Source: Caldilineaceae bacterium
GTDB taxonomy: Bacteria; Chloroflexota; Anaerolineae; Caldilineales; Caldilineaceae
Reading direction: 5' to 3'
DNA length: 64,000 bases
NCBI GenBank assembly: GCA_022821545.1
Contig: JAJEDJ010000035.1
Span: 19,629-83,628, forward strand
In this document: positions 1 through 10,900 of the stretch, in pieces
How positions within the stretch are numbered: the first letter of the stretch is position 1
How the letters are laid out: each line of letters starts with the position of its first letter
The notes under the pieces: generated by a model
Told to the model about the DNA's origin: nothing
What the model saw: the letters and a program-made list of their open reading frames with translations, nothing else
Database searches by the model: none
Made by a program: the position numbers and the translations under genes

Positions 1-2
1 AG

Positions 3-275
3 TACGCCAAAGGCACGACAGGCGACTGGTGGTGGAAGCCGCAGACGATTGAAGAGTACGCCCAGGTGGAAAGCCTCTACAATACTTACCTGCATCCAGG
101 GCTGCCGCCAGGCCCGATCTCCAGTCCGGGTCTGCGAGCCATTGAGGCAACCAGGAATCCAAGTCAGACGACTTACTGCTTCTTCCTTGCCACCGGTGAA
201 GAAGGGCGTCATGTCTTCGCCCAAACACATGCAGAGCATCTGCAGAATCTGTCAATCTATGGCTATCAGCCCTGA
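3..275 (+). CDS. mltG: Endolytic transglycosylase MltG, C-terminal fragment (5' end outside window)
   Basis: The reading frame is open from the window edge and gives the last 90 residues of a YceG/MltG protein. MltG is a membrane-anchored lytic transglycosylase that cuts nascent peptidoglycan strands. The tail shows the family's C-terminal signature: an YNTY element, then [11 protein letters not shown], an NP-(S)-(Q/K)-T segment and a final GRHVF...EH element, as in characterised MltG proteins. The catalytic glutamate lies upstream of the window and cannot be checked. The stop is at 273-275. The next gene on the same strand starts about 130 bp later. Confidence 0.88.
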   Translation, partial: YAKGTTGDWWWKPQTIEEYAQVESLYNTYLHPGLPPGPISSPGLRAIEATRNPSQTTYCFFLATGEEGRHVFAQTHAEHLQNLSIYGYQP

Positions 276-408
276 TCGGGCAGCCGGGTATGGCGCGAGC
301 AGCAGCAACACAGTCGTAACACGGGGCAGTTGCCGGTATCGAGCGCCAGGTTCAGGCGAAGAGTCCTTGCGTGTTGGAAATTTCGCGCTGTACGGGGCCT
401 GTGGTAAT

Positions 409-1350
409 ATGGGCCGCGCTCTACCGGCGGCCCGGTTCGTCTTCTGTCTCTCAATTTCCCTTTTTCTTATATCCTGCTCCTCCATGCGGCCCGTAGTGAA
501 GATCGGGTTGCTGGCTCCCTTCGAAGGGCTGCATCGAGAGAGTGGATATGAAGCCCTTGCGGCCATGCGCGCTGCACTGGCGGACTATCCGCTGGATGAG
601 TTCGAGGCACTGCCCCTGGCGTTGGATACGTCTGCCGACCCGGCCCAAGCCCGCCGCGCAGCCGCCAAACTGCTGCGCGACGATGCTGTCGCGGCCGTCG
701 TTGGGCCGTTGCAGGCGCGGCAGGTCTTTGCGGTGGCTGAGATCATCGCGGCTGCGGACGTTGACTGGCGTCCGCCGACGGCGCCGGCCACAGCAGAAGC
801 GGCACGGGCGTATGTCAGGGCATTCATCCTCAATATGCCAGGGCAGAATATCGCGGTTGCAGGGCTGGACTCCGGCTGGCCGCAGTTTTCTGAAGAGGAG
901 ATGTCCTCCGCTACCGGCAAAACGGTAACGATAGTCGAAGGCGAGTCTGCCGCGGCGGAAGCCGATGGCGTGCTATGGCTCGGCAGCGCCGCCGAGGGCG
1001 CGGCGTTTCTGGGCCGTCTGCGATTGCAAAGCCGTACAGTTCCCTTCTGGACTACCGCCATAGCAGGTGATCCGGTCTTCCATGCCCTCCTGTCGGAACG
1101 GCTGGATGGGACAGCGCCAGGCCCCATCTACAGTGTCGTCGCGCTGGGGGAGATCGGCGAACATTTCAACGAGTGGGCAGCGGCGCATCCTGACGCCGCG
1201 CCGACAGCCTTTGCCGTCTACCATGCCACGCGGCGGACTTTGCAACAGATTTCCGGTGAAGTTGTCCGCTCGAATGCGCGAGAAATAGCAGTCTTTTCCG
1301 TCGACGGTGAGGGCAGAAGCGAACTGGCGGAAATCGTGCCGTTCCCCTGA
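409..1350 (+). CDS. Lipoprotein resembling an ABC-transporter substrate-binding (Peripla_BP_6-like) protein
   Basis: A 313-residue protein whose N-terminus is a lipoprotein signal: a hydrophobic stretch ending in the lipobox LISC. It is followed by VVKIGLLAPFEG and a G-x-E-A-L-x-A-M-R-A-A-L-A-D stretch, which matches the opening strand and helix of branched-chain amino-acid-type (LivK-like) binding proteins. An open frame extends upstream to position 49, but ATG 409 puts the signal peptide at the N-terminus and avoids the mltG overlap, so I chose it. At about 313 residues it is shorter than typical LivK proteins (about 380), and no permease or ATPase is adjacent. It may be an envelope ligand-binding or sensory lipoprotein rather than a true transporter component. 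Confidence 0.75.
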   Translation: MGRALPAARFVFCLSISLFLISCSSMRPVVKIGLLAPFEGLHRESGYEALAAMRAALADYPLDEFEALPLALDTSADPAQARRAAAKLLRDDAVAAVVGPLQARQVFAVAEIIAAADVDWRPPTAPATAEAARAYVRAFILNMPGQNIAVAGLDSGWPQFSEEEMSSATGKTVTIVEGESAAAEADGVLWLGSAAEGAAFLGRLRLQSRTVPFWTTAIAGDPVFHALLSERLDGTAPGPIYSVVALGEIGEHFNEWAAAHPDAAPTAFAVYHATRRTLQQISGEVVRSNAREIAVFSVDGEGRSELAEIVPFP

Positions 1351-1416
1351 CGCGGAAGCCGCTGAGACGGCGGACCGATTCGCGTTATCCAAAGTGTATC
1401 CACCGCAGAACTGCAA

Positions 1417-2625
1417 ATGCGTCTTCTCTTTATTTCCTGGGAGTACCCTCCGAATGTCGTAGGCGGGATAGGAAAGCATGTCTCCGAGCTTGTGCAGGCC
1501 TTCCTCGCCCTACCCGATGAAGTCACGACTCCCTTCCACCTGGACCTGTTGACGCCCCACAGCGGGAACGCTCCTCTGGTTGAAGACCTGTCGAAGTCCG
1601 TGACGGTCCACCGCGTGGAAACGCCCATGGTCAATCCCCTGGACCTATTCAACAGCGTTGTGGACAATAACCGCTACCTTGTGTCAAAGGCCAGGGCGCT
1701 GCACGAGGAAGTCCCCTATTCGCTGATCCACGTCCACGACTGGTTGACGGCATCAGCCGGCATTGAACTGAAGCATGCCTGGAAGATTCCTCTTGTTACG
1801 ACCGTCCATGCAACAGAGAGAGGCAGACACCATTCACACTTGCCCAGTGAGACCAGCCACAATATCAATCAGCTGGAGTGGCAAGTATGCTTTGAGTCCT
1901 GGCGGCTCATCGTCTGCAGTTCTTACATGGCCGGCGAGCTGCGCAGATTCTTCGACGTACCCCTCGACAAGGTCACCTTGATTCCGAACGGTGTTGACGT
2001 TACTCCATTCGCGTCCTTTGCGGACGAACGCGTTCGGGAGCTAAAAGGCAGATTCGCTCCAAACGGCGAGAGACTACTGTTCTATGTCGGACGCATCACA
2101 CCGGAGAAGGGCGTCCAGGTGTTGCTGCAGGCGCTGCCTTCGATTCTCGAGAGACATCCCGACGTGCGTCTGCTGGTGGCAGGCAGAAACAGCGAGCAGA
2201 TGCAGCCGCTGGTAGACGAGCTGGGAATAAGGGAGGCCGTGGAGCTGTTGGGGTTTGTCGACAGCGAGACGAGGGACTGCCTCTATCGCAGCGTCGATGC
2301 AGCCGTCTTTCCCAGCCTGTATGAACCTTTTGGGATCGTAGCGCTCGAGGCGATGGCCGCCGGCTGCAATGTCATCGCCAGTGAGGTCGGCGGGCTGGCC
2401 GAGGTTGTCGACCACCGGCGGACAGGTCTGACAGTGCGGGCGAATGATTCAGAGAGTATAGCCTGGGCGGTGGACCAGATCTTCACGGATCCGGTTCAGG
2501 CACAGGCCATGCGCGCGCGGGCGCTTCAGGAGGTGACTCGCTCTTACAACTGGGGCGCGATTGCCGCGTCGACCCTGGACATGTACAGGGCGGTCGAGGC
2601 GCAAAGGAAAGGCGTCAACTGGTGA
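1417..2625 (+). CDS. GT-B glycosyltransferase, family 4/5 (glycogen-synthase-like)
   Basis: A 402-residue GT-B fold glycosyltransferase. The N-terminus has SWEYPP followed by GGIGKH at residues 16-21, the sugar-nucleotide binding loop typical of GT5 starch/glycogen synthases and related GT4 enzymes. The C-terminal half has [11 protein letters not shown] and the E-x7-E nucleotide-binding motif in [10 protein letters not shown] near residue 303. The length fits short bacterial alpha-glucan or GT4 enzymes (about 400 residues). The likely role is transfer of a glucosyl unit from a nucleotide sugar; the acceptor cannot be read from sequence. A separate, larger glycogen-synthase-like gene lies near 57-59 kb. 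The 3' end overlaps the convergent nucleoside phosphorylase gene by 11 bp. Confidence 0.88.
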   Translation: MRLLFISWEYPPNVVGGIGKHVSELVQAFLALPDEVTTPFHLDLLTPHSGNAPLVEDLSKSVTVHRVETPMVNPLDLFNSVVDNNRYLVSKARALHEEVPYSLIHVHDWLTASAGIELKHAWKIPLVTTVHATERGRHHSHLPSETSHNINQLEWQVCFESWRLIVCSSYMAGELRRFFDVPLDKVTLIPNGVDVTPFASFADERVRELKGRFAPNGERLLFYVGRITPEKGVQVLLQALPSILERHPDVRLLVAGRNSEQMQPLVDELGIREAVELLGFVDSETRDCLYRSVDAAVFPSLYEPFGIVALEAMAAGCNVIASEVGGLAEVVDHRRTGLTVRANDSESIAWAVDQIFTDPVQAQAMRARALQEVTRSYNWGAIAASTLDMYRAVEAQRKGVNW

Positions 2626-4024
2626 TCCTGTCCAGTATGATCGGCCGCGCTTGATTCCCCTCGCCTGCAGCCCTTCCGGCGGCGCCCCCCTCTTCCGGTT
2701 GCGCTGTGTCCAATTGCGGCAAATCACGAAAACTGTAGGCCTGCAAAATCCGGTCCGCCGCCAGTCGAGCCGCAGCCGCGTCAGCCGCGTGGACCGCACA
2801 TAGCGGGCCGCCAGCCAGGACTTGCTCACCCACCTTCGCCGCCAATACGACGCCGACCCGGTGGTCGATGGCGTCACCCTTACGTTGGCGGCCGCCGCCA
2901 AGCGCCGCTACGGCAAGTCCGACTGCGCGTGCATCAAGGCGACTGACAGTGCCGCCGCACTTCGACTCCAGGTCAATGACTACGGGGGCGGTGTCCAACC
3001 GGTCCGGGTTTACGACTGCAGCCGCATCACCTCCCTGTGCCGCTACAAACTGAACGAATTTGTCAAAGGCCGCCCCGGAATCGATCGCCTCTTGAACTCT
3101 GCTCCTGGCAGAGCTGCGCCCGGCCTCTACGCCCGCAACCTCCCGTTCCCTATGGAGTTCCGGGTCACCCAGCAGGAGCATTTCGCTGGCGACTTCCTGC
3201 GTCAGCTCCTGGAAATCAGCTGGTCCGCCTCCCTGCAGGGTATCAATCGCCTCCTTGACTTCAAGGTTGTTGCCGATCGCCCGTCCCAGGGGCTGATCCA
3301 TCGCCGTAACCAGGGCAGTAACCCGGCGGCCCGCGCCCCTGCCGATTGAGACCATCAGCTCGGCCAGCTCTCGGGCCTCGGGCCGCAGCTCCATGAAGGC
3401 GCCCCGTCCGCACTTTACGTCCAGGACAATTGCGTCGGCGCCGGCAGCCAGCTTCTTGCTCATAATGCTGCCGGCGATGAGCGGCAAGCTGGGCACGGTG
3501 CCGGTTACATCGCGCAATGCGTAGAGCAGCCTGTCCGCGGGCGCGAGCGCGGCCGTCTGTGCAGCCACGACCAGTCCCACCTCCCTCAGCTGCCGGCGGA
3601 ACCGGGCAGTAGTCAGGTCCGCGCTCCAACCGGGAATGCCTTCCAGCTTGTCGATTGTTCCCCCGGAGAAGCTGAGCCCGCGACCGCTCATCTTGCCGAC
3701 AGGCAGCCCGCAGGCCGCCACAATGGGGCCAACCGTCAGCGTGGTCTTGTCTCCCACGCCGCCGCTGGAATGCTTGTCCACGATCAGCTTTTGCGACTGT
3801 GCCAGCCCGCGCAGATCGAGTGTCTCTCCGCTGGCAGCCATAGCCAGTGTAAGGGCAGTCGACTCCGCCGGCGTCATTCCTCGAAAGTAGACCGCCATTG
3901 CCCAGGCGGCCATCTGATAGTCGGGGACTGTCCCTGCAACAGTTCCCTCCATCAGGAATTTCAGCTCGTCGGGGCTGTGTTCGCCGCCGTCTCGCTTCTT
4001 TGTGATCAGGTCGACTACGTTCAT
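2615..4024 (-). CDS. pdp: Pyrimidine-nucleoside / thymidine phosphorylase
   Basis: A 469-residue member of the thymidine/pyrimidine-nucleoside phosphorylase family, which splits (deoxy)uridine and thymidine with phosphate to release the base and (deoxy)ribose-1-phosphate. The N-terminal helical domain begins MNVVDLI. The phosphate-binding signature [11 protein letters not shown] is at residues 84-94, followed by KMSGRGL and GGTIDKLE. The length is slightly above the usual 430-440, with a somewhat divergent C-terminal domain. It could function with the nucleoside ABC transporter coded at 43.6-48.6 kb, although the two are not linked in an operon. Whether it is strictly DeoA or the broader Pdp cannot be settled from motifs alone. 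Confidence 0.93.
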   Translation of the reverse strand: MNVVDLITKKRDGGEHSPDELKFLMEGTVAGTVPDYQMAAWAMAVYFRGMTPAESTALTLAMAASGETLDLRGLAQSQKLIVDKHSSGGVGDKTTLTVGPIVAACGLPVGKMSGRGLSFSGGTIDKLEGIPGWSADLTTARFRRQLREVGLVVAAQTAALAPADRLLYALRDVTGTVPSLPLIAGSIMSKKLAAGADAIVLDVKCGRGAFMELRPEARELAELMVSIGRGAGRRVTALVTAMDQPLGRAIGNNLEVKEAIDTLQGGGPADFQELTQEVASEMLLLGDPELHREREVAGVEAGRSSARSRVQEAIDSGAAFDKFVQFVAAQGGDAAAVVNPDRLDTAPVVIDLESKCGGTVSRLDARAVGLAVAALGGGRQRKGDAIDHRVGVVLAAKVGEQVLAGGPLCAVHAADAAAARLAADRILQAYSFRDLPQLDTAQPEEGGAAGRAAGEGNQARPIILDRITS

Positions 4025-4130
4025 CTCAGTTTTCTTTGGCGCCTAACGCGTTGGTGGTAAACTTGCACAGTGCTGAAGTAAGGTGGCTTGCAGTAAGGGG
4101 CAGCGTTACATTATCCATCCAGAGCGAAAA

Positions 4131-5474
4131 ATGGGCAAGACAGTTACAGTGGTTGGGGGCGGGCTGGCAGGCACGGAAGCGGCCTGGCAGCTGGCGCAAC
4201 GGGGGATTTCCGTCCGTCTATTTGAAATGCGTCCGGTGCGGCAAACGCCCGCCCACGTGACCGACCGGCTGGCCGAGCTGGTCTGCTCAAACTCCATGGG
4301 CAGCACGCTACCCGACCGGGCGCTGGGAATCCTCAAGAACGAAATGCTGCATATGGGCAGCTTTGTGATCCGCACTGCGTTCAAGCATGCCTTGCCCGCA
4401 GGACAGGCCCTGGCCGTCGGCAGAGATGAGTTCGCAGAGGAGATTACGGGCAGCATAGCCTCGCACCCGCGAATCGAGCTGCTGCGCCAGGAAGTCACGT
4501 CGATACCCGAAGGGCCGACAGTTCTTGCGACGGGTCCGCTGACAAGCGACTCACTGACGCGCGCCGTCCAATCCCTAACCGGCCCTTACCTTTACTTTTA
4601 CGATGCCATGGCCCCGATCGTCACCTCTGAAAGCATCGACACGACTATTGCGTTCCGCCGCAACCGCTGGGACAAGGCCGGCAGCGAAGGCACCGACGAC
4701 GGCGACTATCTTAACTGCCCGCTGAATCAGAGCGAATACGAGGCCTTTGTGGACGCGCTGCTGGCGGCGCCCCGGCTCGAGCTTTCGGGCGCGGACAAGG
4801 AGCTTGAGCGCTACTTCGAAGGCTGTATGCCGATCGAGGCGCTGGCGCAAAGAGGCAAGGACGCCCTGGCATTCGGGCCCATGCGCCCGGTCGGGCTGCG
4901 GGATCCCGCCACGGGGCAGCGTCCCTTCGCCGTGGTGCAACTCAGGCAGGACAATGTGGCCGGCACGCTATATAATCTTGTGGGTTTTCAGACAAACGTG
5001 AAGTGGGGCGCACAGGCAGAAGTCCTCCGAATGATTCCCGGTCTGCAGGATGCGGAGTTCGTGCGCCTGGGACAGATGCACCGCAATACGTTCATAAACA
5101 GCCCGACGCTCCTGGAACCGACGCTTCAGTTCAAGGGGAGAGACGATCTGTTTTTTGCGGGGCAGATAACCGGTACGGAAGGATATGTCGGCAGCGCGTT
5201 GGGGGGGCTTCTGTCCGGGATAAATATGGCGCGCCTGCTGGGAGATGAAGCGCCATTGCAGTTGCCGCGCGCCGCCATGTCCGGCGCCCTGTTCCACTAC
5301 ATCACCAACGCCGCGGCCGACGACTTTCAACCCATGAAAGCAAACATGGGACTGCTGCCTCCTCTCACGGAACGCGTGCGAAACAAGCGTCTGCGTTACG
5401 CCGCGTACGCGGACAGGGCGAAGCTGGAACTGGAAAACTACCTTACGAGGGAGGGATTCAGTCCGGTTTCCTGA
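4131..5474 (+). CDS. trmFO: TrmFO, folate/FAD-dependent tRNA (m5U54) methyltransferase
   Basis: A 447-residue flavoprotein that forms 5-methyluridine at position 54 of tRNA using methylenetetrahydrofolate and FAD. The dinucleotide-binding loop GGGLAG is at residues 9-14. RPVRQTPAH and ELVCSNS follow, with the conserved Cys at residue 52 (equivalent to C53 of the Bacillus enzyme), then the FEGCMPIE motif holding the second conserved cysteine and the HRNTFINSP and YVGSALGGL elements. An upstream in-frame codon at 4083 exists, but ATG 4131 places the FAD motif at the expected distance from the N-terminus. A GC-rich hairpin follows the stop. Identification is firm over the full length. Confidence 0.97.
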   Translation: MGKTVTVVGGGLAGTEAAWQLAQRGISVRLFEMRPVRQTPAHVTDRLAELVCSNSMGSTLPDRALGILKNEMLHMGSFVIRTAFKHALPAGQALAVGRDEFAEEITGSIASHPRIELLRQEVTSIPEGPTVLATGPLTSDSLTRAVQSLTGPYLYFYDAMAPIVTSESIDTTIAFRRNRWDKAGSEGTDDGDYLNCPLNQSEYEAFVDALLAAPRLELSGADKELERYFEGCMPIEALAQRGKDALAFGPMRPVGLRDPATGQRPFAVVQLRQDNVAGTLYNLVGFQTNVKWGAQAEVLRMIPGLQDAEFVRLGQMHRNTFINSPTLLEPTLQFKGRDDLFFAGQITGTEGYVGSALGGLLSGINMARLLGDEAPLQLPRAAMSGALFHYITNAAADDFQPMKANMGLLPPLTERVRNKRLRYAAYADRAKLELENYLTREGFSPVS

Positions 5475-5507
5475 AAAGGCGAACTGTTTATAGGTGGAAG
5501 GATGTCA

Positions 5508-5527
5508 GGCCCGGCCGGCGCCGGGCC
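5508..5527. terminator. GC-rich hairpin between convergent genes (possible terminator)
   Basis: A perfect 8-bp inverted repeat, GGCCCGGC / GCCGGGCC, with a 4-base loop lies 33 bp after the trmFO stop and about 75 bp from the stop of the convergent SH3 lipoprotein gene. There is no clear T-run on either side, so it is a strong stem but only a possible intrinsic terminator serving one or both genes. Confidence 0.45.
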
Positions 5528-5601
5528 CTACTATTTACGGGCCTAATATAGAGCTAATACAGAGCGGAGTTGCGCAACGAGCGCCGGCTTTTCTAATCCG
5601 G

Positions 5602-6738
5602 TTACTCGGCTACCCTGGCATCGACAATCGCGAGCAGCGCGTTCGTCTGGTCCAGTTTTACCTTGTAGATTTCGAAGTCGCCAAAATAGGCGCGGTCGTA
5701 TCGATCCCCTTCGAATTCGCCTGTGAAAAACCAGCGCTTGGTGTATTGCATGGAGACGAGCATTCCTGTGCGGACGTCGTGGCAGGTCAGACCGTTGTAG
5801 ACGGTCGTCCACCCGCTTTCCTCTGCAACTTCCGCCTGCTGTTCTTCGCTGCACCAGACTTCGATCTCCTCGCCCGAATCCAGGTGAAACAGCGCGTTGG
5901 CGATTCCAGGGCGGGGCCCTAGCCAGTAGTTGAAGAAGAAGAGCCCGGTGGAGTTGGGATAGCGCTCCGTACCCTCGAGACGGTCAATCTGGTGAGGCCA
6001 CGTGGAATCTTCCCCGCACGCCTCTTCCCAGGTAACGATTCGATTTATCTCCAGCCAGCGCAGATCGCGGTTGCCGTGGATCTCGGTTCTGGAAACGGCG
6101 GCGCACTCATTGACGGCGCAGCGCCGCGAACCGCACTCATACTGAACGTTCCAGGAGGCCGCAAGGTCTTCAGGGAACAGGGGAATCAATGGGGGCAGTG
6201 TCTCGGCGTTCTCGTCAGGCGTCACCACTATCTGAGATATCCAGGCGGTTTGGGGCGCCTCAACTTCGGCATCATCCTCTCCATCGATACAGCAGATTCG
6301 CCACCAGCCCCCATCGGTGCGGCCCGTAGTCGTGAAGGTATCTCCTTCGACGGCCCTGGACACGATCTGAAAGTCGATACTGGGGCCGCTCCGGATATTG
6401 GCCCTGGGTCTCGTTATCGTCAGGATCGCCGGTCCAACGCCGTCATCCGGCGTTGCTTCAACCTCTTCCGTTTCCGGCGCCCCCCCTTCGCCTCCGCCCT
6501 GTTGCAAAGGCACTATCCCGGGCGGCAAAACGTTCTCCTCTTCGGTCTCAACCGCTGCCTGCTCGACCACCAGGTCGGGGTCTTCGGCAGGAATCGGCAC
6601 GCACGCGGCCAGCCCGAACAGACCCAGGCACACGAACACAGACGTCAAGCAGGCTCTGATCCGACCGGCGGCGCCAGACCACAATCGCGTGAGCAGAAAA
6701 AGGCGTGATCGGCTTGCAAACCCTTCGGCGTTATTCAT
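5602..6738 (-). CDS. Lipoprotein with a bacterial SH3-type domain
   Basis: A 378-residue secreted lipoprotein of unknown role. A hydrophobic N-terminal segment ends in LAAC (Cys at residue 46), a lipobox, preceded by a long Arg-containing n-region. An acidic, Pro/Glu-rich linker follows. Residues about 106-150 (ANIRSGPS, then GWWRIC) look like a bacterial SH3_3 domain, a fold used to bind peptidoglycan or proteins at the cell surface. The remaining 200 residues contain several cysteines, possibly disulfides, and resemble no family I know. No strong ribosome-binding site supports the annotated start. The gene is divergent from the mannosyltransferase gene at 7025. Confidence 0.78.
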   Translation of the reverse strand: MNNAEGFASRSRLFLLTRLWSGAAGRIRACLTSVFVCLGLFGLAACVPIPAEDPDLVVEQAAVETEEENVLPPGIVPLQQGGGEGGAPETEEVEATPDDGVGPAILTITRPRANIRSGPSIDFQIVSRAVEGDTFTTTGRTDGGWWRICCIDGEDDAEVEAPQTAWISQIVVTPDENAETLPPLIPLFPEDLAASWNVQYECGSRRCAVNECAAVSRTEIHGNRDLRWLEINRIVTWEEACGEDSTWPHQIDRLEGTERYPNSTGLFFFNYWLGPRPGIANALFHLDSGEEIEVWCSEEQQAEVAEESGWTTVYNGLTCHDVRTGMLVSMQYTKRWFFTGEFEGDRYDRAYFGDFEIYKVKLDQTNALLAIVDARVAE

Positions 6739-6838
6739 CTGCGGATGCGCCCCTGTTCATGAATCTCTCTATAGTTCTGGATCGATAGAGTTGAGGTGAG
6801 CAAGGATTCGGCGGCCAAGCCCTGGCCGCCGAAACAGT

Positions 6839-6859
6839 TGCTGACATTTATGCTGACAT
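6839..6859. repeat. Two 9-bp direct repeats TGCTGACAT, 12 bp apart
   Basis: TGCTGACAT occurs at 6839-6847 and again at 6851-6859, about one helical turn apart, in the divergent intergenic region 6739-7024. The arrangement is suggestive of protein binding just upstream of the predicted promoter, but no known regulator is recognised. Confidence 0.45.
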
Positions 6860-6860
6860 C

Positions 6861-6889
6861 TTGATGCTTTCTTCGACCTTCAGTATAGC
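6861..6889 (+). promoter_or_regulatory. Predicted sigma70-type promoter for the mannosyltransferase/YfhO unit
   Basis: TTGATG at 6861-6866 and TATAGC at 6884-6889 are separated by 17 bp, four of six matches in each box. It would start transcription near 6896, leaving a leader of about 130 nt before ATG 7025. Prediction by eye only. Confidence 0.38.
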
Positions 6890-6961
6890 CATGTTGTGGC
6901 GGAATGACAATAGTTGTGTTCTAATGACGCTGTCCTTTCCGCCTTCCAAAAGAGCACGAAA

Positions 6962-6979
6962 GTATGCTGTTCAGCATAC
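6962..6979. promoter_or_regulatory. Perfect palindrome GTATGCTG-TT-CAGCATAC (possible operator)
   Basis: An 8-bp perfect inverted repeat with a 2-base spacer sits about 45 bp upstream of ATG 7025 and within the predicted leader. The symmetry suits a dimeric regulator or a small hairpin. I cannot assign the regulator. Confidence 0.45.
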
Positions 6980-7024
6980 GTAGGTTAATCGTGCCATAAC
7001 CAGTCAATTTACTCTAAAGGCCAG

Positions 7025-7981
7025 ATGAACCGTTTAGAAGACCGGGGTGAGCAGCAAGACCATCCCTTGCGATCCGAACCGGCCACTTCCACCCGCCGGC
7101 ACGATTCGCGGTCAGAGGACGAGAGGGACTTTGCCAGCGCCGGAACAGTTGACCCGGAGTCCTCCAACTGGCGGAGAGCAGCGCTTGCCGTCGTAGTGCC
7201 CACCTATAACGAATCCGACAATCTCGAAGAGCTGGTCGATTCCCTGTTTTCCCTGCCGCTGAAAGACCTGAAGCTGGTGATCGTTGACGACAATTCGCCT
7301 GACGGCACGGGCGCGCTCGCCGAAAAGCTGGCGCAACGCTACAACCGGGTCGACACGCGAATGGCGGTGATTCATCGCTCTGAAAAGGGCGGGCTGGGCA
7401 CGGCCTACATCGCGGGCTTTCAACGCGCGCTTGCGGACGGCGCAGATTTCGTGGTACAGATGGATGCCGACTTCAGCCACTGTCCGACGTACATACTGCA
7501 GATGCTGGGCGTGGTTTTCGCCACCGACATGGACGTCGTCATTGGCAGCCGCTACGTGCCGGGGGGTACGCTGGACGAGAATTGGAACTGGTGGCGAAGT
7601 CTTTTGAGCAAGTGGGCAAACATCTACTGCCGCACCGTCCTGAAGATCCAGGTCCGCGACATGACTGCCGGCTTCAAGCTGTGGCAGCGAAGCGCGCTGC
7701 AGGAAATCAAGTTGGAAACGATCAGGAGCAACGGGTATATTTTCCAGGTCGAAATGGCCTACCTTTGCGAAAAACTTGGCTTCCGCGTCATTGAACTCCC
7801 CATTCACTTTGAAGATCGCCGGGTCGGCCAGAGCAAAATGAATTTGTCGGTCAAGCTGGAGTCAATCTGGCGGGTGTGGGAACTGCTGTGGCGGCACCGC
7901 AAGCGTGTTTCGGGAGGCAGAGCGCCTCTCACTCAACCCCGCCCTGTCGTGACCGGCGGCAGACCCGCTCCCCACCGTTAG
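7025..7981 (+). CDS. Polyprenyl-phosphate (dolichyl-phosphate-type) mannosyltransferase, GT2
   Basis: A 318-residue GT2 enzyme of the DPM1/Ppm1 type, which moves a hexose, usually mannose from GDP-mannose, to a polyprenyl phosphate on the cytoplasmic membrane face. VVVPTYNES at residues 56-64 opens the GT-A fold, VDDNSPDGT at about 87-95 holds the nucleotide-binding aspartates, and DADFSH at 147-152 is the catalytic/metal motif. The first 50 residues are a polar extension not usual in the family. A short AAAGG lies just before the ATG. The stop codon is immediately followed by the ATG of the YfhO-flippase fusion, so the two are probably translated together and supply lipid-linked sugars to it. 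Confidence 0.92.
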   Translation: MNRLEDRGEQQDHPLRSEPATSTRRHDSRSEDERDFASAGTVDPESSNWRRAALAVVVPTYNESDNLEELVDSLFSLPLKDLKLVIVDDNSPDGTGALAEKLAQRYNRVDTRMAVIHRSEKGGLGTAYIAGFQRALADGADFVVQMDADFSHCPTYILQMLGVVFATDMDVVIGSRYVPGGTLDENWNWWRSLLSKWANIYCRTVLKIQVRDMTAGFKLWQRSALQEIKLETIRSNGYIFQVEMAYLCEKLGFRVIELPIHFEDRRVGQSKMNLSVKLESIWRVWELLWRHRKRVSGGRAPLTQPRPVVTGGRPAPHR

Positions 7982-10900
7982 ATGCCGCCTCTCCGACTTA
8001 GCAACATAATGCATCTTCTCCGAAGATTCCGCCCCGATCTGTTCGCCCTTGCCCTCCTCATTCTCCTGCCGCTTGCCTGGTTCGGCCCCGTTCTCTTCAC
8101 AGGCAAGACGCTGCTGCCCTACGACAATCTCTATCAGTTCGAGCCCTGGCGATCTCTGCAGCCGGAGATTGCGCCCCACAACGAGCTGTTGAGCGACCTG
8201 GTCCTGGAAAACGCGGTCTGGAAGCTGCACGTGCGTCGAACATTGCAGCAACGGGAGCTCCCGCTCTGGAACCCGCAACTGTTTTCGGGCGCGCCCTTCT
8301 TTGCCGCGGGCCAGTCAAGCGCCGCCTACCCTTTGAGCCTGCTGTTCTACATTCTGCCGATAGAGGCCGCCTTCGGCTGGTTCACCGCGATCCAGCTGGC
8401 CATTGCCGGCGTCAATGCGTATCTGCTGGGCCGCGTCCTGAAACTTCGGCCCGCAGCCGCCTTGTTCAGCGGCATCGCCTTTCAGTTCAGTGGTTTCCTG
8501 GTTGTCAGCGTCGTCTTCACAATGGTCGTGGCCGCCGCTTCCTGGCTGCCGCTTCTGCTGGCGATTATCGAGAAGATCATTCAGAAGCAGGAGGAGAAAG
8601 GGGTAACCGGTTTTCGCCCCATCCCCTATGTAGTGGCAGGTGTGTGCGCGGTCGGGTTGGTGGTCCTGGCAGGGCATCCCGAGTTCCTATACTATACGCT
8701 GCTTACGGCTGGCATCTTTACGGCCGTGCGGCTGCTCGTCGCCTGGCGAAGGCTCGGCGGCCGCGGCGGTGAACGCAACTCGAACAGGCCGGCAGACGGC
8801 GCGGCGTCTCGCCAGGGCACAGGCCGGCGCACTCTGCAGGCGCTCGCAAAAAACGCCGCCTGGATCCTCCTGGTTCCGGTCCTGGGCCTGGCAGCAGGTG
8901 CAGTCCAGCTGCTGCCCCTATTCGAGCTTGTTCAGCGAAACTTCCGGGAAGGCTCCGCTACCTATCAGCAGGTCGTCGAATGGGCCTGGCCGGACCGCCA
9001 CGTCCTGACATTCCTGCTTCCCGACATCTTCGGCAACCCAAGCCATCACCGCTGGTTCGATCTCTGGGCACTCCGCTGGCAGCCGGCGACGGTAAACCGG
9101 CTGGGAGAGGCCAGCGACACCATATTCTGGGGCATCAAGAACTATGTCGAGGGCGGCAACTATGTCGGAGTCAGCACGTGGCTGCTGGCCGCACTCGCTG
9201 TCGGCGTTTCAATGGCGTATACGCTGCGCCGGGCGCGCGGCGAGGAGGCGGAGACGGCTTGGCCCGCGCAACGGCATCTGCGCGCGCCGACTCTGCTCTT
9301 CGCCTCATTGGCGTTGGTCTCCCTGCTCTTCGCATTCGGCACGCCGCTCTACGCTCTTCTATTTTACGGCCTGCCCGGCTGGGATCAGCTCCACAGCCCT
9401 TTCAGATGGGTCTTTCCATTCACTCTTGCCATGGCGGTCCTGGGCGGCATCGGATTAGAGCAGGCGCTTTCGTTGCGCGCGTATGCCGGTGACGACCGAT
9501 CCGCTGCGATTGCACGAATTCGGACAAGATTGAAGTGGTTCACCGGCTTTCTCGCGCTTTCTTCATGCGCCGCGGGTCTCGCCGCGCTTGCGGCGGTCGC
9601 CGTCAGCTTTTTCGTTCCCGGACCCTTCGTGACGCTCGCGCAGCGGGTCGTGGAGTCGTCCGACCTGGCGCAGGGGGCATTTGCCGATGGGCGCATGTTC
9701 TGGGGCTATCAGAGCCTCGGGCTGGCCCGCTTCGGCGTTTTTGCCCTGGTGGGCGGGCTGCTCCTGTCGCGACTTACACGAACGGCTCGAAACGACGCCG
9801 CAGGCGCTGAAACATCCGCCGGAATGCGCCGCAGGCCAACGAGCAGAGGATTCTCAGTCAGGGCACTTCCCTATGCCTTCGCCGCTCTTCTCGCTCTCGA
9901 TCTCTTCGCCGTCCACGGTTCCTTCAATCCAGCCGCAGAACCGTCTCTCTCACCGTTGAGAAACGTGCCGCCGGTGGTGCAGTATATCAATCAGAGAGAG
10001 AAAGCAGGTTTGGGCAGCGATATCCAATACGCTCCCTTCCGCTTTACGACCTTCGATCCCCCCGGCAGCAAGACATTCAACGCCAATGTCGGCATGTATT
10101 ACGGATGGCAGGATATTCGCGGCTACGACTCGATCATCCCTAAACAGTATGTTGACCTGATGAATCGCGTCGCGGACCAGAGCGGGGAGCTTCTCTATAA
10201 CCGCATCGCTCCGATCTACGCAGCAAGCAACTCCGCCAACGGGCACAACCCTTTCGCGGCACTGGAAAATCCGTTGCTGGACCTGCTGGGCGTCAAGTAT
10301 CTCCTTTCGGAGCTGGTGGTCCCCAATTCGGACACGTGGCAGAAGGTACATGAACAGGACGCGCTGCGCGTATACGAAAACCTGGAGGTCTTCCCCCGCG
10401 CTTACATTGCAACCCAGGCCGTTGTCCTGCCCTCTGAAGAGCAGCCACTCCTGGACGCCGACCTCCGCCGGACGGTTTTCATAGAGGAAGCGCCGTCGGC
10501 GGAAGACGCTCTCATCCCGTCCAGCCCCGAAACGGCACATACGTCGATCAGCCGCTACACGGCCAACACCGTTTTCGTCGACGTCAATCTGAGCGACAGA
10601 GGCTGGCTCGTGCTGACCGACGCATACTTTTCCGGTTGGAAAGCGTACGTGAGGCCCTTCGGCGGCAGTGAGAACGACGAAGAAGAGTTGACCATCCAGC
10701 GGGCTAACTCGGCTTTTCGTACCGTCTATCTGCCCGAAAGCGGCCAGTGGACGGTCCGTTTCACCTACAGCCCCATGAGCTTCAAGCTGGGCCTCTACAT
10801 CAGTTTTCTGGCAACGATGCTGAGCCTGCTGCTTCTGTTGTGGTGGGCGTGGGGGCGGTTTTACCGGCCGGAAGCAACGGCCGGCGAAGCCCGTACGGTC

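Noticed and set aside
49..408. N-terminal extension of the lipoprotein frame (position 49 upward)
   Set aside because: It overlaps the mltG frame on the same strand and places about 120 residues in front of an obvious lipoprotein signal peptide.
5508..5527. GC-rich hairpin considered as part of a structured RNA gene
   Set aside because: Only one short stem is visible and nothing like a known RNA fold surrounds it; a terminator between convergent genes is enough.
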